DNA of 64,000 nucleotides from Paraburkholderia sp. CNPSo 3272. Lineage in GTDB: Bacteria > Pseudomonadota > Gammaproteobacteria > Burkholderiales > Burkholderiaceae. Under the pieces are notes generated by a model that searched no databases, was not told where the DNA came from, and saw nothing but the letters and a program-made list of their open reading frames with translations. Shown in pieces: positions 63,224-64,000 of this stretch; the stretch's first letter is position 1; each line of letters begins with the position of its first letter. A program made the position numbers and the translations under genes. The DNA lies in contig NZ_JAMBPQ010000022.1 of assembly GCF_024206495.1 (NCBI RefSeq), positions 62,001 through 126,000 of the forward strand, read 5' to 3'.

Positions 63224-64000
63224 ATGCCGACGGATCGAATCATCCGCTTCGCGGACTTCGAACTCGACGTCGAGCGGTACCAGTTGCGCCGCGAAGGCAC
63301 GGAGGTCAAGCTGGAGCGGTTGCCCATGGATCTTCTGATCCTGCTTGCCTCGCGCCGCGGCGAGTTGCTCTCGCGCGCGGACATCGTCGACCGGCTGTGG
63401 GCCGGCAGCCCCTTTCGCGACACCGACAACGGCCTGAACACGGCGATCCGCAAGATCCGCATCGCGCTCGCCGACGACCCCGCCAATCCGCGTCACCTCA
63501 TCACCGTGAAGGGCAAGGGCTATCGGTTCGACGGCATCCTGCCCGAGTCCTCCGAGGTTCACGGTGGGTCGGCTGCCCCGCGCGATACGCACGCGCCGCG
63601 CGAGAGCGAGCGCGCTTCGCCCGCCGTACGCATGCTGGTTCTGCCGTTCACCAACCATACCGGCGACGCGAGCCAGGACAGCCTCTGCAGCGCGCTCGCC
63701 GACGAGATCTCGGTCACGCTCGGCGCGCTCAACCCGGAGCGGCTGCTCACGATCGCGCGCACGACGGCAGCGCGCTACCACGCGACGCAAAAGAGCATCG
63801 GCGAGATCGCACGCGAGTTGAAGCTCGACTATGTACTTGAAGGCTCGCTCACGCGCGCGGGGCAGCAAACACGCATCCTCACGCGTCTGATCCGCTGCGC
63901 CGACGAAGCGCAGATCTGGAGCCGCGCGCACGAAAGCGCCACGCAAGGCGCGCTCGACATCCTCAAGGAAGCGGTCGCGGCGCTCGCCGAGAACCTGGCG
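63224..64000 (+). CDS. Winged-helix (Trans_reg_C) and TolB-like domain regulator (3' partial)
   Basis: The first 259 codons are in the window and the gene runs off the right edge. The ATG at 63224 is preceded by GGGAGATCTC. Residues 5-105 form an OmpR/CadC-type winged helix (EVKLERLPMDLLILLASRRGELLSR, DTDNGLNTAIRKIRIAL, VKGKGYRF), with no receiver domain. Residues 130-245 form the TolB-N-like fold (VRMLVLPFTNHTGDASQD, LKLDYVLEGSLTR). Such proteins usually continue into TPR repeats. They are known in Burkholderia and rhizobia, but ligands are unknown. No transmembrane segment lies in the visible part. Confidence 0.88.
   Translation, partial: MPTDRIIRFADFELDVERYQLRREGTEVKLERLPMDLLILLASRRGELLSRADIVDRLWAGSPFRDTDNGLNTAIRKIRIALADDPANPRHLITVKGKGYRFDGILPESSEVHGGSAAPRDTHAPRESERASPAVRMLVLPFTNHTGDASQDSLCSALADEISVTLGALNPERLLTIARTTAARYHATQKSIGEIARELKLDYVLEGSLTRAGQQTRILTRLIRCADEAQIWSRAHESATQGALDILKEAVAALAENLA

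Noticed and set aside
1..64000. tRNA, rRNA, CRISPR, insertion sequence or integrase
   Set aside because: Looked for clover-leaf-like genes, regular spaced repeats and transposase motifs while reading; none was recognised. No structure search could be run.

Overview
The window is high-GC DNA that looks like a Burkholderiaceae chromosome, probably Paraburkholderia, Caballeronia or Burkholderia. This rests on GC-rich codon use, the mix of gene families and typical Burkholderia-type small proteins; no rRNA or tRNA gene is present to confirm it. All positions and motif statements come from reading the sequence, and family assignments come from motif recognition without any database search.

Region 1 (1-13350, all + strand) is the right end of a polyketide/nonribosomal peptide cluster. 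It holds the tail of a large synthase (aminotransferase, condensation, a glycine-type adenylation domain, carrier protein), then a stand-alone condensation-thioesterase protein with a changed condensation motif (HS for HH) and a cysteine thioesterase nucleophile. After these come an SGNH hydrolase, a JmjC/cupin-type putative oxygenase and a three-part Gtr module (GtrB-like GT2, GtrA-like flippase, GT-C transferase). The order suggests a peptide that is released, modified and perhaps glycosylated outside the membrane, or a peptide cluster lying beside a surface-glycan modification module.

Region 2 (13428-28976, all - strand) is a Wzx/Wzy-dependent exopolysaccharide operon read from 28976 downwards: initiating sugar-phosphate transferase lacking the usual middle domain, Wza, Wzc, a TIGR04325-type methyltransferase, two GT4s, Wzy, Wzx, GT2, an acyltransferase and two more GT4s. 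Its leader holds a perfect 16-bp inverted repeat. Divergently, a secreted clan GH-A glycosidase and a WecA/MraY-type transferase (29561-32171) probably belong to the same locus.

Region 3 (32313-48139) is ordinary accessory and housekeeping DNA: an entericidin-like lipoprotein, an FMN-binding protein, a host attachment protein, a XapX mini-protein, a quinone-oxidoreductase-like MDR protein and an acyltransferase. It also contains a BigR-type sulfide/persulfide locus (ETHE1-like dioxygenase divergent from bigR, two YeeE/YedE proteins and a DUF442-SQR fusion), then RarD, TauE/SafE, a BON protein, a TAXI-type binding protein with two membrane anchors, a DsbA-fold isomerase and a LysR regulator.

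Region 4 (48212-64000) holds xdhABC for xanthine dehydrogenase, with an XdhC that lacks its N-terminal domain, an MFS transporter, and an aspartate decarboxylation locus (asdA plus two tandem aspT-type exchangers). It ends with a LysR regulator, a protein possibly related to fertility inhibition factors, an enoyl-CoA hydratase family protein and the start of a winged-helix/TolB-like regulator cut by the window edge.
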